Translations under genes and position numbers: made by a program
In this document: piece by piece, positions 50,887 to 58,008 of the stretch
Layout: each line of letters opens with the position of its first letter
Numbering within the stretch: position 1 is the first letter of the stretch
DNA from: Pseudomonadota bacterium
GTDB lineage: Bacteria; Pseudomonadota; Gammaproteobacteria; Steroidobacterales; Woeseiaceae
DNA length: 58,008 nucleotides
Assembly: GCA_027618995.1 (NCBI GenBank)
Contig: JAQCGO010000012.1
Span: 1-58,008, forward strand
Direction of reading: 5' to 3'
The notes under the pieces: model-generated
What the model was told of the DNA's origin: nothing
Seen by the model: only the letters and a program-made list of their open reading frames with translations
The model's database searches: none

Positions 50887-51795
50887 ATGACAGATACCCT
50901 GTTAAGTTCGGCCAGCAAGGAAGTACGCATCGGTTTTGATCGGCCGTTTGTGATCATCGGCGAGCGCATTAATCCGACCGGACGCAAGATTCTCGCCGAG
51001 GAAATGAAGAGAGGCGACTACAGTCGAGTCATCGCGGATGCGCTGGCACAGGTGGAAGCGGGCGCGCACATGCTGGATGTGAACGCGGGCATTCCGCTGG
51101 CCGATGAGCCGGCAATCCTCGCCGAGGCCATCAGGCTGGTGCAGTCGGTCACCGACGTGCCGCTGTCGATTGACTCGTCCATCGTTGCCGCGCTTGAGTC
51201 GGGCCTGTCCGTGTACCAGGGCAAGGCGTTGGTCAACTCGGTCACCGGCGAAGACGAACAAATGGAAGCAGTGCTGCCTTTGATTGCCAGGTACGGTGCG
51301 GCGGTGGTCGCGATCTCGAATGACGAGACCGGCATCTCCGAAGATCCGGATGTGCGCTTTGCAGTCGCCAAGAAAATCGTCGAGCGTGCTGCGGATTACG
51401 GCATCCCGGCTTCCGATGTCATCGTCGATCCGCTCGTCATGCCGATCGGCGCCATCAATACGGCGGGCAAGCAGGTCATGCATCTCGTACGACGACTGCG
51501 CAATGAATTGAAGGTCAATACGACCTGCGGTGCTTCCAATGTCAGCTTCGGCCTGCCCAATCGGAACGGCATTAACAGCGCCTTCCTGACCATGGCTATA
51601 GGCGCAGGTTTGACGTCGGCCATCACGAGTCCGCTGCATGCCGAAGTGATGCAGGCGGTGCTCGGCGCGGATGTCATGATGGGCAACGACCCGGACTGCG
51701 CGAAATGGATCCGTAAATACCGTGAGCCGACACCCGAGGGTGAAGCACCGAGGGGCCGCGGCGGTCGCGGGGAGCGCAAGCGCAGGCAACGCTGA
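50887..51795 (+). CDS. Methyl-corrinoid:THF methyltransferase (MtgA/AcsE-like)
   Basis: The ATG at 50887 with an upstream GGAGAG site gives 302 residues of a pterin-binding TIM barrel: VIIGERINPTGRK (22-34), LDVNAGIPLADEP (63-75), PLSIDSS, and NTTCGASNVSFGLPNR near 211-226. It belongs to the methyltetrahydrofolate:corrinoid methyltransferase family (AcsE, MtgA, MtvA). Here it most likely moves the methyl group from the corrinoid protein to THF. The C-terminus carries a basic, Gly/Arg-rich tail (RGRGGRGERKRRQR) not typical of the family. Confidence 0.88.
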   Translation: MTDTLLSSASKEVRIGFDRPFVIIGERINPTGRKILAEEMKRGDYSRVIADALAQVEAGAHMLDVNAGIPLADEPAILAEAIRLVQSVTDVPLSIDSSIVAALESGLSVYQGKALVNSVTGEDEQMEAVLPLIARYGAAVVAISNDETGISEDPDVRFAVAKKIVERAADYGIPASDVIVDPLVMPIGAINTAGKQVMHLVRRLRNELKVNTTCGASNVSFGLPNRNGINSAFLTMAIGAGLTSAITSPLHAEVMQAVLGADVMMGNDPDCAKWIRKYREPTPEGEAPRGRGGRGERKRRQR

Positions 51796-51800
51796 CAGCA

Positions 51801-53810
51801 ATGAAAAAGAATCAGGCCAAAATAGTATTCACGCCGTCAGGCAAACGCGGCACATTTGCATACGGCACATCGGTGCTCGACGCTGCCCGAAGTCTGGGTG
51901 TGGACGTCGACTCGGTGTGCGGCGGTCGTGCGATGTGTGGTCGTTGCCAGGTCGATTGTGCGGAGGGCAGGTTTGACAAGCACGCGATCAGTTCGCGTGC
52001 CGACCACCTGTCTCCGGTTGGTGAAGTGGAAACGCGTTTTGCCGAACGCCGGAAAAATTTCAAGGCCGGGAGGCGCCTCAGTTGCCAGGCCAGAATCATG
52101 GGCGACCTCGTCATCGACGTTCCCGCCGAAAGCCAGATGCACCGGCAGTTGGTGCGCAAGAACGCCGAGCATCGCGACATCACGCTGGATACCGGCGTAC
52201 ACCTGTATTTTGTCGAGGTAACCGAGGCCGACATGTACGAGCCCAGCGGCGACGTACAGCGACTGCTGCTCGCGCTGGATACTGGCTGGGGACTCAAAAA
52301 CCTCAAATGCGACTGGCCGGTGCTGCCTGACCTGCAGGTGGCGCTGCGCAAGGGTCAGTGGCAGGCCACGGTCGCGGTTTACAAGAATGAGTGGGTCATT
52401 GCCGTCTGGCCCGGCTTCAAGCGCGACGCGTTCGGTCTCGCCATCGATATCGGCTCGACGACGATTGCGGCCAACCTGATCAATCTGACCAATGGCGATG
52501 TGATTGCGACCGATGGGATCATGAACCCGCAAATCCGTTTTGGCGAAGACCTGATGAGCCGGGTCTCCTACGTCATGATGAATCCCTCGGGTATGACGGA
52601 ACTTACGAACATGGTACGTGCGGGCATCAATCAGCTGATCGCGTCATTGGCGCGGACAGCTGGCGTGGAGTTGAATGAAATTGTCGATGTGACTATTGCC
52701 GGCAACCCGATCATGCACCACCTGTTTCTGGGCATCAGTCCCGTGGAACTGGGTATGGCACCATTCGCGCTGGCGACCGACGCAGCGCTGGACCTGCGGG
52801 CGCACGAGGTCGGGCTGAATATCAACAAGGGCGCTACCGTCTACGTGCTGCCATGCATAGCAGGCCATGTCGGTGCCGATGCGGCCGCGATGATCCTGTC
52901 AGAAGAGCCCTACACACGTGAAGATATTTCGCTGATCGTTGATGTCGGTACCAATGCCGAGATTGTGCTCGGCAACCGTGACCGACTGCTCGCCTGTTCG
53001 AGCCCGACCGGGCCGGCGTTCGAGGGTGCGCAAATCAGTTGTGGCCAGCGCGCCGCGCCGGGTGCAATCGAGAGGGTAAGGATCGATCCGGATACGCTTG
53101 TTGCACGATTCAGTGTGATCGGTTCGGAACTCTGGTCTGATGAGCCCGGTTTCGTCGACGCGATTTCTGCGTTCGGCGTCACCGGCATTTGTGGTTCCGG
53201 CATTATCGAAGCCGTCGCCGAAATGTACCTGCGTGGCATCATCTCGGAAGACGGTGTCGTCGATGGTTCGCTGGCCGCGAGCAGTGATCGACTGGTCCCC
53301 AATGATCGTACCTGGTCATATCTTTTATATGACGGCGCACAGAGAATCGTTGTGACGCAAACGGACGTGCGGCAAATTCAGCTGGCGAAAGCCGCGCTCT
53401 ACGCCGGTGTGAAGCTGTTGCTGGATCATGCCGGTCTGGAGATCGTCGATCGGATTCGACTTGCGGGAGCATTTGGCAGCCATATCGATCCGAAGTATGC
53501 GATGGTACTCGGGCTGATACCGGACTGTGATCTGCAGCAAGTTGAATCGGCAGGCAATGCCGCCGGAACCGGCGCGAGAATCGCACTGCTGAACGTCGCC
53601 GCGCGGCGTGAGATTGAGGAAGTTGTGCGCAGAGTTGAAAAGATTGAGACTGCTGTCGAGCCGAAATTCCAGGAGTATTTTGTCGATGCGATGGCATTGC
53701 CCAACAAGACCGACAAATTTCCGAAATTATTTTCGGTGATCGAGCGCCCTGCGGCAAAAACGCCGGGCAACGATTCGGGTCGGCCACGGCGGCGACGAAA
53801 TCGGGCCTGA
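51801..53810 (+). CDS. RACo-like reductive activator of corrinoid enzymes
   Basis: The 669-residue protein begins with a plant-type [2Fe-2S] ferredoxin domain with ligands C40, C46, C49 and C95, then a linker. An ASKHA ATPase-like domain follows from about residue 210 (AIDIGSTTIAANL, VDVGTNAEI), as in RACo/DUF4445 proteins. It should reduce inactive Co(II) corrinoid to Co(I) using ATP and an electron donor, reversing accidental oxidation. Its presence implies that the corrinoid system really turns over here. RamA-type activators with two 4Fe-4S clusters are not seen. Confidence 0.9.
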   Translation: MKKNQAKIVFTPSGKRGTFAYGTSVLDAARSLGVDVDSVCGGRAMCGRCQVDCAEGRFDKHAISSRADHLSPVGEVETRFAERRKNFKAGRRLSCQARIMGDLVIDVPAESQMHRQLVRKNAEHRDITLDTGVHLYFVEVTEADMYEPSGDVQRLLLALDTGWGLKNLKCDWPVLPDLQVALRKGQWQATVAVYKNEWVIAVWPGFKRDAFGLAIDIGSTTIAANLINLTNGDVIATDGIMNPQIRFGEDLMSRVSYVMMNPSGMTELTNMVRAGINQLIASLARTAGVELNEIVDVTIAGNPIMHHLFLGISPVELGMAPFALATDAALDLRAHEVGLNINKGATVYVLPCIAGHVGADAAAMILSEEPYTREDISLIVDVGTNAEIVLGNRDRLLACSSPTGPAFEGAQISCGQRAAPGAIERVRIDPDTLVARFSVIGSELWSDEPGFVDAISAFGVTGICGSGIIEAVAEMYLRGIISEDGVVDGSLAASSDRLVPNDRTWSYLLYDGAQRIVVTQTDVRQIQLAKAALYAGVKLLLDHAGLEIVDRIRLAGAFGSHIDPKYAMVLGLIPDCDLQQVESAGNAAGTGARIALLNVAARREIEEVVRRVEKIETAVEPKFQEYFVDAMALPNKTDKFPKLFSVIERPAAKTPGNDSGRPRRRRNRA

Positions 53811-53813
53811 GAC

Positions 53814-54371
53814 ATGCAACGAAAAGTATCTTTCATAGCAATGGAATACGGTACGCAAGCGGACTGCGACCTGGTCAACGCGCACTTCGATGCGCACGCG
53901 GCCAACTATGCGGACCAGGTGCTCGCGTGGCTGCAGCAACTCGACGGCGACTCACCCTACCAGGTCAGCCGCCTCGAGCATTGCCTGCAGACAGCGACGC
54001 GTGCCGAGAACGATGGCGCCGATGACGAAACCATCGTCTGTGCGTTATTGCACGACATCGGCGATATCCTGGCACCGACGAATCATTCACAGGCGGCCGC
54101 GGCCGTTCTGGCGCCCTACGTCAGTGAAAAGAATCTCTGGATTGTGCAGCATCACGGCCTGTTCCAGGGCTATTACTATTTTCATTTCATGGATGAGGAT
54201 CGCAACGCGCGCGATAAGTATCGTGATCATCGCTGGTACCAGGCCTGCGCGGATTTTTGCGCGAACTGGGATCAGCCGTCGTTCGATCCGGATTTTGAAT
54301 CGCGGCCGCTCACGCATTTCGAGCCGCTCGTGCGCGCACTGTTTGCCAGGCCGCCAGGCGCCTTCTTCTAA
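53814..54371 (+). CDS. HD-domain protein, possibly an HD-fold diiron oxygenase
   Basis: The 185 residues carry HD-superfamily metal ligands H56, H80-D81, H91, H113/H114 and an Asp near 152 (NWDQ). Four histidines with two aspartates and a spacing like PhnZ (24 residues between the first two histidines) recall mixed-valent diiron oxygenases (MIOX, PhnZ, TmpB). It is equally possible that this is an ordinary HD phosphohydrolase. Its place between the corrinoid activator and an FAD-GcvT enzyme suggests a role in amine catabolism. Starts at 53814 or 53841 are possible. Confidence 0.6.
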   Translation: MQRKVSFIAMEYGTQADCDLVNAHFDAHAANYADQVLAWLQQLDGDSPYQVSRLEHCLQTATRAENDGADDETIVCALLHDIGDILAPTNHSQAAAAVLAPYVSEKNLWIVQHHGLFQGYYYFHFMDEDRNARDKYRDHRWYQACADFCANWDQPSFDPDFESRPLTHFEPLVRALFARPPGAFF

Positions 54372-54403
54372 TTTGACTGGGATCGACGGTCAGGAATAAA
54401 GCA

Positions 54404-56860
54404 TTGAAAACAAAAGCAAAAGTGGTCGTAATCGGCGGTGGCGTAGTCGGCGTCAGCGCACTCTATCATCTGGCCAAAAAGGGCTGGGGCGAAGAGGTGG
54501 TGCTGCTCGAGAAGGCCGAGTTGACGTCCGGGTCGACCTGGCATGCGGCCGGGCTGCTGCCACTGTTCAATATGAGTTACAGCGTTGGCCAGGTGCACAA
54601 ATATTCGGTCAATCTCTACAAGAGCTTAGAGGCCGAGACTGGCCAATCGGTCGGGTTTTCGCAGGTGGGCAACCTGCGCCTGGCGATGAACAGCGATCGC
54701 ATGGACGAGTATTACCAGTACGCGGCGACCGCAAAGACCATCGGCATCGACGTACGGTTTCTGTCGCCGGCCGAGATCCTGAAGCTTTGGCCGATGTGCA
54801 ATATCGAAGGACTCGTCGGCGGTATCTATCATCCCGACGACGGCTATATCCAACCGGCTGATCTCACGCAGGCGCTGGCCAAAGGCGCGCGCGCGCGCGG
54901 CGCGACGATTTATCGGCAGACGATGGTGCTGAATATCGAGCAGGCGACATCGGGCAGCTGGCTCGTACAAACCAACAAAGGTGATATCACCTGCGATCAC
55001 GTCGTGTCCGCAACCGGTAACTACGCACGCAAGACGGGTGCGATGATCGGTCTCGACATTCCGGTCATGCCGGTCGAACACCAGTACATCGTTACCGAGC
55101 CGCATCCGGAATTGCAAAAACGCCGTGCGGCCGGCCTGCCCGAGATGGCGGTACTCCGCGAACCCGATGGCTCGTGGTACCTGCGTGAAGAGAACGGCGG
55201 CTTTATTCTCGGTCCCTACGAGCACGGTGCACCGTGTTGCTATGTCGATGGCCCTGATCCACGCGCCGAGTACGAGCTATTCCAGGAAGACATTGACCGG
55301 CTCGCACCGCATATCGAAGCCGCCATGAATCGTGTGCCCGCGTTCGCCGAGGTCGGCATCAAGAAAGTCTATAACGGCGCGATCGCCTACACGCCTGACG
55401 GCAATCCGATTATCGGTCCCGCGTGGGACGTGGATAATTTCTGGCTCAGCGAAGGCCACAGTTTCGGCATTACCGCCGCGGGCGGTGCCGGTTGGCAGCT
55501 GGCTGAATGGATCGTCGATGGCGAGCCGACGATCGACATGCTCGGCGTTGAGCCGCGTCGCTTCGGCAGCTACGCAACCAGGGACTACCTGATCGCAAAG
55601 AATGAAGAGGCCTACGCCAACGTCTTCGTCATCCACTATCCGGACGAAGAGCGGCCGGCCGGACGACCACTCAGGCTCACGCCCTGCTACGCGCGCATGC
55701 AAGAGAAGGGCGCCGTGTTCGGGCAACGCTTCGGCTGGGAGCGGCCCAACTGGTTTGTGATCGACGGCATGCCGCAGGTCGATGACTGGTCGTTCCGGCG
55801 CTCGAAGTGGTTCGAGGCGATTCGCAAGGAAGTCGCGAATACCACGACCAATGTGGGCCTGCTGGACATGACTGCGTTTGCAAAATGTCGCATCTCCGGA
55901 CCGGGAGCTGCCGCATTCCTCGACTTCCTGGTGGCCAACAAACTGCCGGCCAAGGTCGGTGGTATTGCTCTCTGCCACGTGCTGAACAGTAACGGCGGCG
56001 TGCATTCGGAATTTACGATACGCCGCGATGTCGATGATTCGTTCTACCTCGTTTCGGCCGGTGCGTTGCAACGACTCGATCATGATTACCTGCAAAAGCA
56101 GATGCCGAAGGACGGCAGCGTGCGCTTCGAGCAACTGACCGATGCAATGGGAGTGCTGGTGTTGGCAGGACCGAAGGCGAGAACCTTGTTGTCGCGCCTG
56201 ACCAATACCGATCTGTCGAACGAGGCGTTTCGCTGGCTGACCGCGCAGGATATCATGGTCGCCGGACAACCCTGCAATGCCATGCGCGTCAATTATGTCG
56301 GTGAGCTTGGTTGGGAGCTACATCATGCGATGGAGCACCAGAACCGGATCTTTGACGCATTGTTTGAGGCGGGCGCCGATTTGGGTCTGAAGCCTTTTGG
56401 CATTCGCGCAATGGACTCGATGCGCCTCGAAAAATCCTATCGCATGGTCGGTACCGAACTCTCGATCGAATACACGGCGTACGAGTCGGCCATGGATCGA
56501 TTCATCAAGCCGGAGAAGGGCGATTTCCTGGGCAGGGACGCGATGCTGGCGCGACAAGCGGCCGGCAGCAACAACCTGCTCGTGACGCTGGTCGTTTCCG
56601 GCGTCACCGATGCCGATGCGCTGGGAAACAATGCGTTGCTTCAGGGCGGCACCGTTATTGGTCGCGCCACGGGCGGCGGCTTCGGTTTTCGCATCAACGA
56701 GTCACTGGCACTTGGCATGGTCCGGCCCGATCTCGCGACCCCGGGCACGCAACTGGAGATCGAGATTCTCGGCAAAAACTATGCGGCTACGGTCGTAGCG
56801 GAAAGCCCATTCGACCCGCAGCAAGAAAGACTTCGAGATGTCAACGGCGCCAATGAATAG
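54404..56860 (+). CDS. Third FAD-GcvT fusion dehydrogenase
   Basis: A TTG start with an AGGA site gives 818 residues. VVVIGGGVVGVSALYHL opens the FAD domain, and LTSGSTWHAAG carries the covalent-FAD histidine (H47). The GcvT-like C-terminal part shows RVNYVGELGWELHHAMEHQ and MRLEKSYRMVGTELS. The layout equals that of the two minus-strand paralogues, but the sequence is distinct. In this operon it probably oxidises the product of the MttB reaction, for example dimethylglycine or another N-methyl amino acid, donating methylene to THF. Confidence 0.87.
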   Translation: MKTKAKVVVIGGGVVGVSALYHLAKKGWGEEVVLLEKAELTSGSTWHAAGLLPLFNMSYSVGQVHKYSVNLYKSLEAETGQSVGFSQVGNLRLAMNSDRMDEYYQYAATAKTIGIDVRFLSPAEILKLWPMCNIEGLVGGIYHPDDGYIQPADLTQALAKGARARGATIYRQTMVLNIEQATSGSWLVQTNKGDITCDHVVSATGNYARKTGAMIGLDIPVMPVEHQYIVTEPHPELQKRRAAGLPEMAVLREPDGSWYLREENGGFILGPYEHGAPCCYVDGPDPRAEYELFQEDIDRLAPHIEAAMNRVPAFAEVGIKKVYNGAIAYTPDGNPIIGPAWDVDNFWLSEGHSFGITAAGGAGWQLAEWIVDGEPTIDMLGVEPRRFGSYATRDYLIAKNEEAYANVFVIHYPDEERPAGRPLRLTPCYARMQEKGAVFGQRFGWERPNWFVIDGMPQVDDWSFRRSKWFEAIRKEVANTTTNVGLLDMTAFAKCRISGPGAAAFLDFLVANKLPAKVGGIALCHVLNSNGGVHSEFTIRRDVDDSFYLVSAGALQRLDHDYLQKQMPKDGSVRFEQLTDAMGVLVLAGPKARTLLSRLTNTDLSNEAFRWLTAQDIMVAGQPCNAMRVNYVGELGWELHHAMEHQNRIFDALFEAGADLGLKPFGIRAMDSMRLEKSYRMVGTELSIEYTAYESAMDRFIKPEKGDFLGRDAMLARQAAGSNNLLVTLVVSGVTDADALGNNALLQGGTVIGRATGGGFGFRINESLALGMVRPDLATPGTQLEIEILGKNYAATVVAESPFDPQQERLRDVNGANE

Positions 56861-57263
56861 CGGTCATTGCCTCTGTGGCGCCGTCAGCTACCGCATTAGC
56901 GGCGAGCTGCGGCCGATCATCTATTGCCATTGCGAGCAGTGCCGACGCAGCAGCGGGCATTTTGTCGCGGCGACCGCGTGCCGCAGCGCGGATATCAGCT
57001 TCGATCGCGACGAAGGCCTCAGCTGGTACCGCTCGTCGGACACAGCGCGGCGCGGCTTTTGCAAGACCTGTGGTTCGAGCCTGTTCTGGGTACCCGAGCA
57101 CGGCCGCTACTGGAGCATCTGGGCCGGGTCGCTGGATCGGCCGACCGGATTGACAGCCGCCAGTCACATTTACGTGCACATGGCCGGCGACTACTACGAG
57201 ATCAACGACGGACTGCCGGTTTTTGAGGAAGATCATCCGTCCTACGACTTCGGCGAGGCCTGA
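56838..57263 (+). CDS. GFA/CENP-V family zinc protein
   Basis: The ATG lies within the end of the dehydrogenase gene; 141 residues (or 136 from ATG 56853). The zinc-binding cysteines are in [24 protein letters not shown] and [11 protein letters not shown]. This is the glutathione-dependent formaldehyde-activating (GFA) fold, PF04828. Formaldehyde is a by-product of dimethylglycine and sarcosine oxidation, so capture of it as S-hydroxymethylglutathione would fit, though the catalytic role of the family is disputed. Its stop TGA overlaps the next ATG by one base. Confidence 0.85.
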   Translation: MSTAPMNSGHCLCGAVSYRISGELRPIIYCHCEQCRRSSGHFVAATACRSADISFDRDEGLSWYRSSDTARRGFCKTCGSSLFWVPEHGRYWSIWAGSLDRPTGLTAASHIYVHMAGDYYEINDGLPVFEEDHPSYDFGEA

Positions 57264-58008
57264 TGAAAGAATACTCGGCCTTGCGCCTGTTGCAGAACGC
57301 GATCGGCTACAACAAGAACTGGAAAACGGCGTGGCGCAAGCCGGCGCCCAAGCGCAGCTACGATGTCATCATCGTGGGTGGTGGCGGCCACGGACTCGCG
57401 ACGGCCTACTATCTTGCAAAGGAACACGGCGTACGCAATATCGCGGTCCTCGAGAAAGGCTGGATTGGCGGCGGCAACACCGGACGCAACACGACCATCG
57501 TGCGTTCGAACTACCTGTGGACCGAGGCGTCGCTGCTGTACGAAAAATCGCTCAAGCTTTGGGAGGGCCTGAGCCAGGACCTGAATTACAACGTGATGTT
57601 CTCGCAGCGTGGCGTGTACAACCTCGGCCACAATTTGCAGGACATGCGCGATATCGAGCGGCGGGTTAGTGCCAATCGACTCAACGGCATCGATGCCGAG
57701 GTCGTGGACGTCGCGCAGATCAAGAAGGCAATTCCGCTTATCGATACCTCGCCGACAGCGCGCTACCCGATCCTCGGCGCGTCCTTGCAACGGCGCGCGG
57801 GAGTTGCGCGTCATGATGCCATTGCGTGGGGCTTTGCGCGCGCGGCCGATACCCTCGGCGTCGATATCATCGAGCAATGTGAAGTTACCGGCATTAATCG
57901 GGTTGACGGCAAAGTCACGGGCGTTGCAACCACGCGCGGTGCCATCAACGCGCCGAAAATTGGCGTCGTCGTTGCGGGCAATGCGAGCGTACTCGCGGAC
58001 ATGGCGGG
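57263..58008 (+). CDS. soxB: Sarcosine oxidase beta subunit, N-terminal part (cut by window end)
   Basis: The first 248 codons show [20 protein letters not shown], a typical SoxB head, then the FAD motif [40 protein letters not shown] with the flavin-linking region, and a second Rossmann strand near 215-245. It is the FAD/FMN-bearing subunit of heterotetrameric sarcosine oxidase (SoxBDAG), which turns sarcosine, THF and O2 into glycine, methylene-THF and H2O2. soxD, soxA and soxG are expected just beyond the window. Confidence 0.9.
   Translation, partial: MKEYSALRLLQNAIGYNKNWKTAWRKPAPKRSYDVIIVGGGGHGLATAYYLAKEHGVRNIAVLEKGWIGGGNTGRNTTIVRSNYLWTEASLLYEKSLKLWEGLSQDLNYNVMFSQRGVYNLGHNLQDMRDIERRVSANRLNGIDAEVVDVAQIKKAIPLIDTSPTARYPILGASLQRRAGVARHDAIAWGFARAADTLGVDIIEQCEVTGINRVDGKVTGVATTRGAINAPKIGVVVAGNASVLADMA

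Overview
This window is bacterial, most likely from a marine or sediment gammaproteobacterium. That is an inference from the GC-rich, tightly packed gene style, the gammaproteobacterial housekeeping genes (PII protein, hpt, FeoAB, glyoxalase II), the SSS symporter with a DUF4212 partner, and REP-like extragenic palindromes of the TGTGGGAGG type. A Woeseiales/Steroidobacterales-like origin is possible but cannot be shown from the sequence alone.

Left part (1-28 kb). A glnB-type PII gene and a fatty acid desaturase are followed by an acyl-CoA catabolic island: MaoC hydratase, two crotonases, an LCAD-type acyl-CoA dehydrogenase and a hydroxyisobutyrate-dehydrogenase-like protein. Interleaved are clearly truncated remnants of methylcrotonyl-CoA carboxylase beta, an HSDL2-like SDR and an IcmF/methylmalonyl-CoA mutase. 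A TPP riboswitch precedes a thiamine uptake and salvage operon (TonB receptor, PnuT-like transporter, thiamine-kinase-like protein). After a REP cluster come glyoxalase II, a YtcJ-like amidohydrolase, a two-subunit SSS symporter, a damaged M20 peptidase, a CDF zinc exporter, hpt, a deoxynucleoside kinase, a Fur-type site before feoAB, an exported SDR with an in-frame stop, a methionine-type aminotransferase, a membrane GGDEF/EAL protein, and a cupredoxin protein next to an amber-interrupted gene.

Right part (28.5-58 kb). This is a large quaternary-amine and one-carbon region. It holds a BCCT betaine/carnitine transporter, a class II aldolase, and a GcvA-like LysR regulator with an ATTAG-N5-CTAAT palindrome. 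These stand beside an MttB-superfamily methyltransferase, its corrinoid protein and a GNAT protein. Two FAD-GcvT fusion dehydrogenases follow on the minus strand. A carnitine cluster comes next: BKACE, carnitine dehydrogenase-thioesterase fusion, CaiA-like dehydrogenase, CaiD-like hydratase and an ADP-forming CoA ligase. After tRNA-Ala(CGC), a long plus-strand operon encodes a second MttB homologue, DUF1638, a PF13769 protein, MetV, MetF, a methyl-THF:corrinoid methyltransferase, a RACo-like reductive activator, an HD protein, a third FAD-GcvT enzyme, a GFA protein and the start of sarcosine oxidase beta.

Together the right half reads as a near-complete route: gamma-butyrobetaine to carnitine to glycine betaine (CoA-dependent steps, then carnitine oxidation and cleavage), corrinoid-dependent removal of the first N-methyl group to THF, oxidation of methyl-THF by MetVF, and FAD/THF-dependent demethylation of dimethylglycine and sarcosine to glycine. 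The left half is notable for gene decay: at least seven remnant or interrupted genes in 28 kb.
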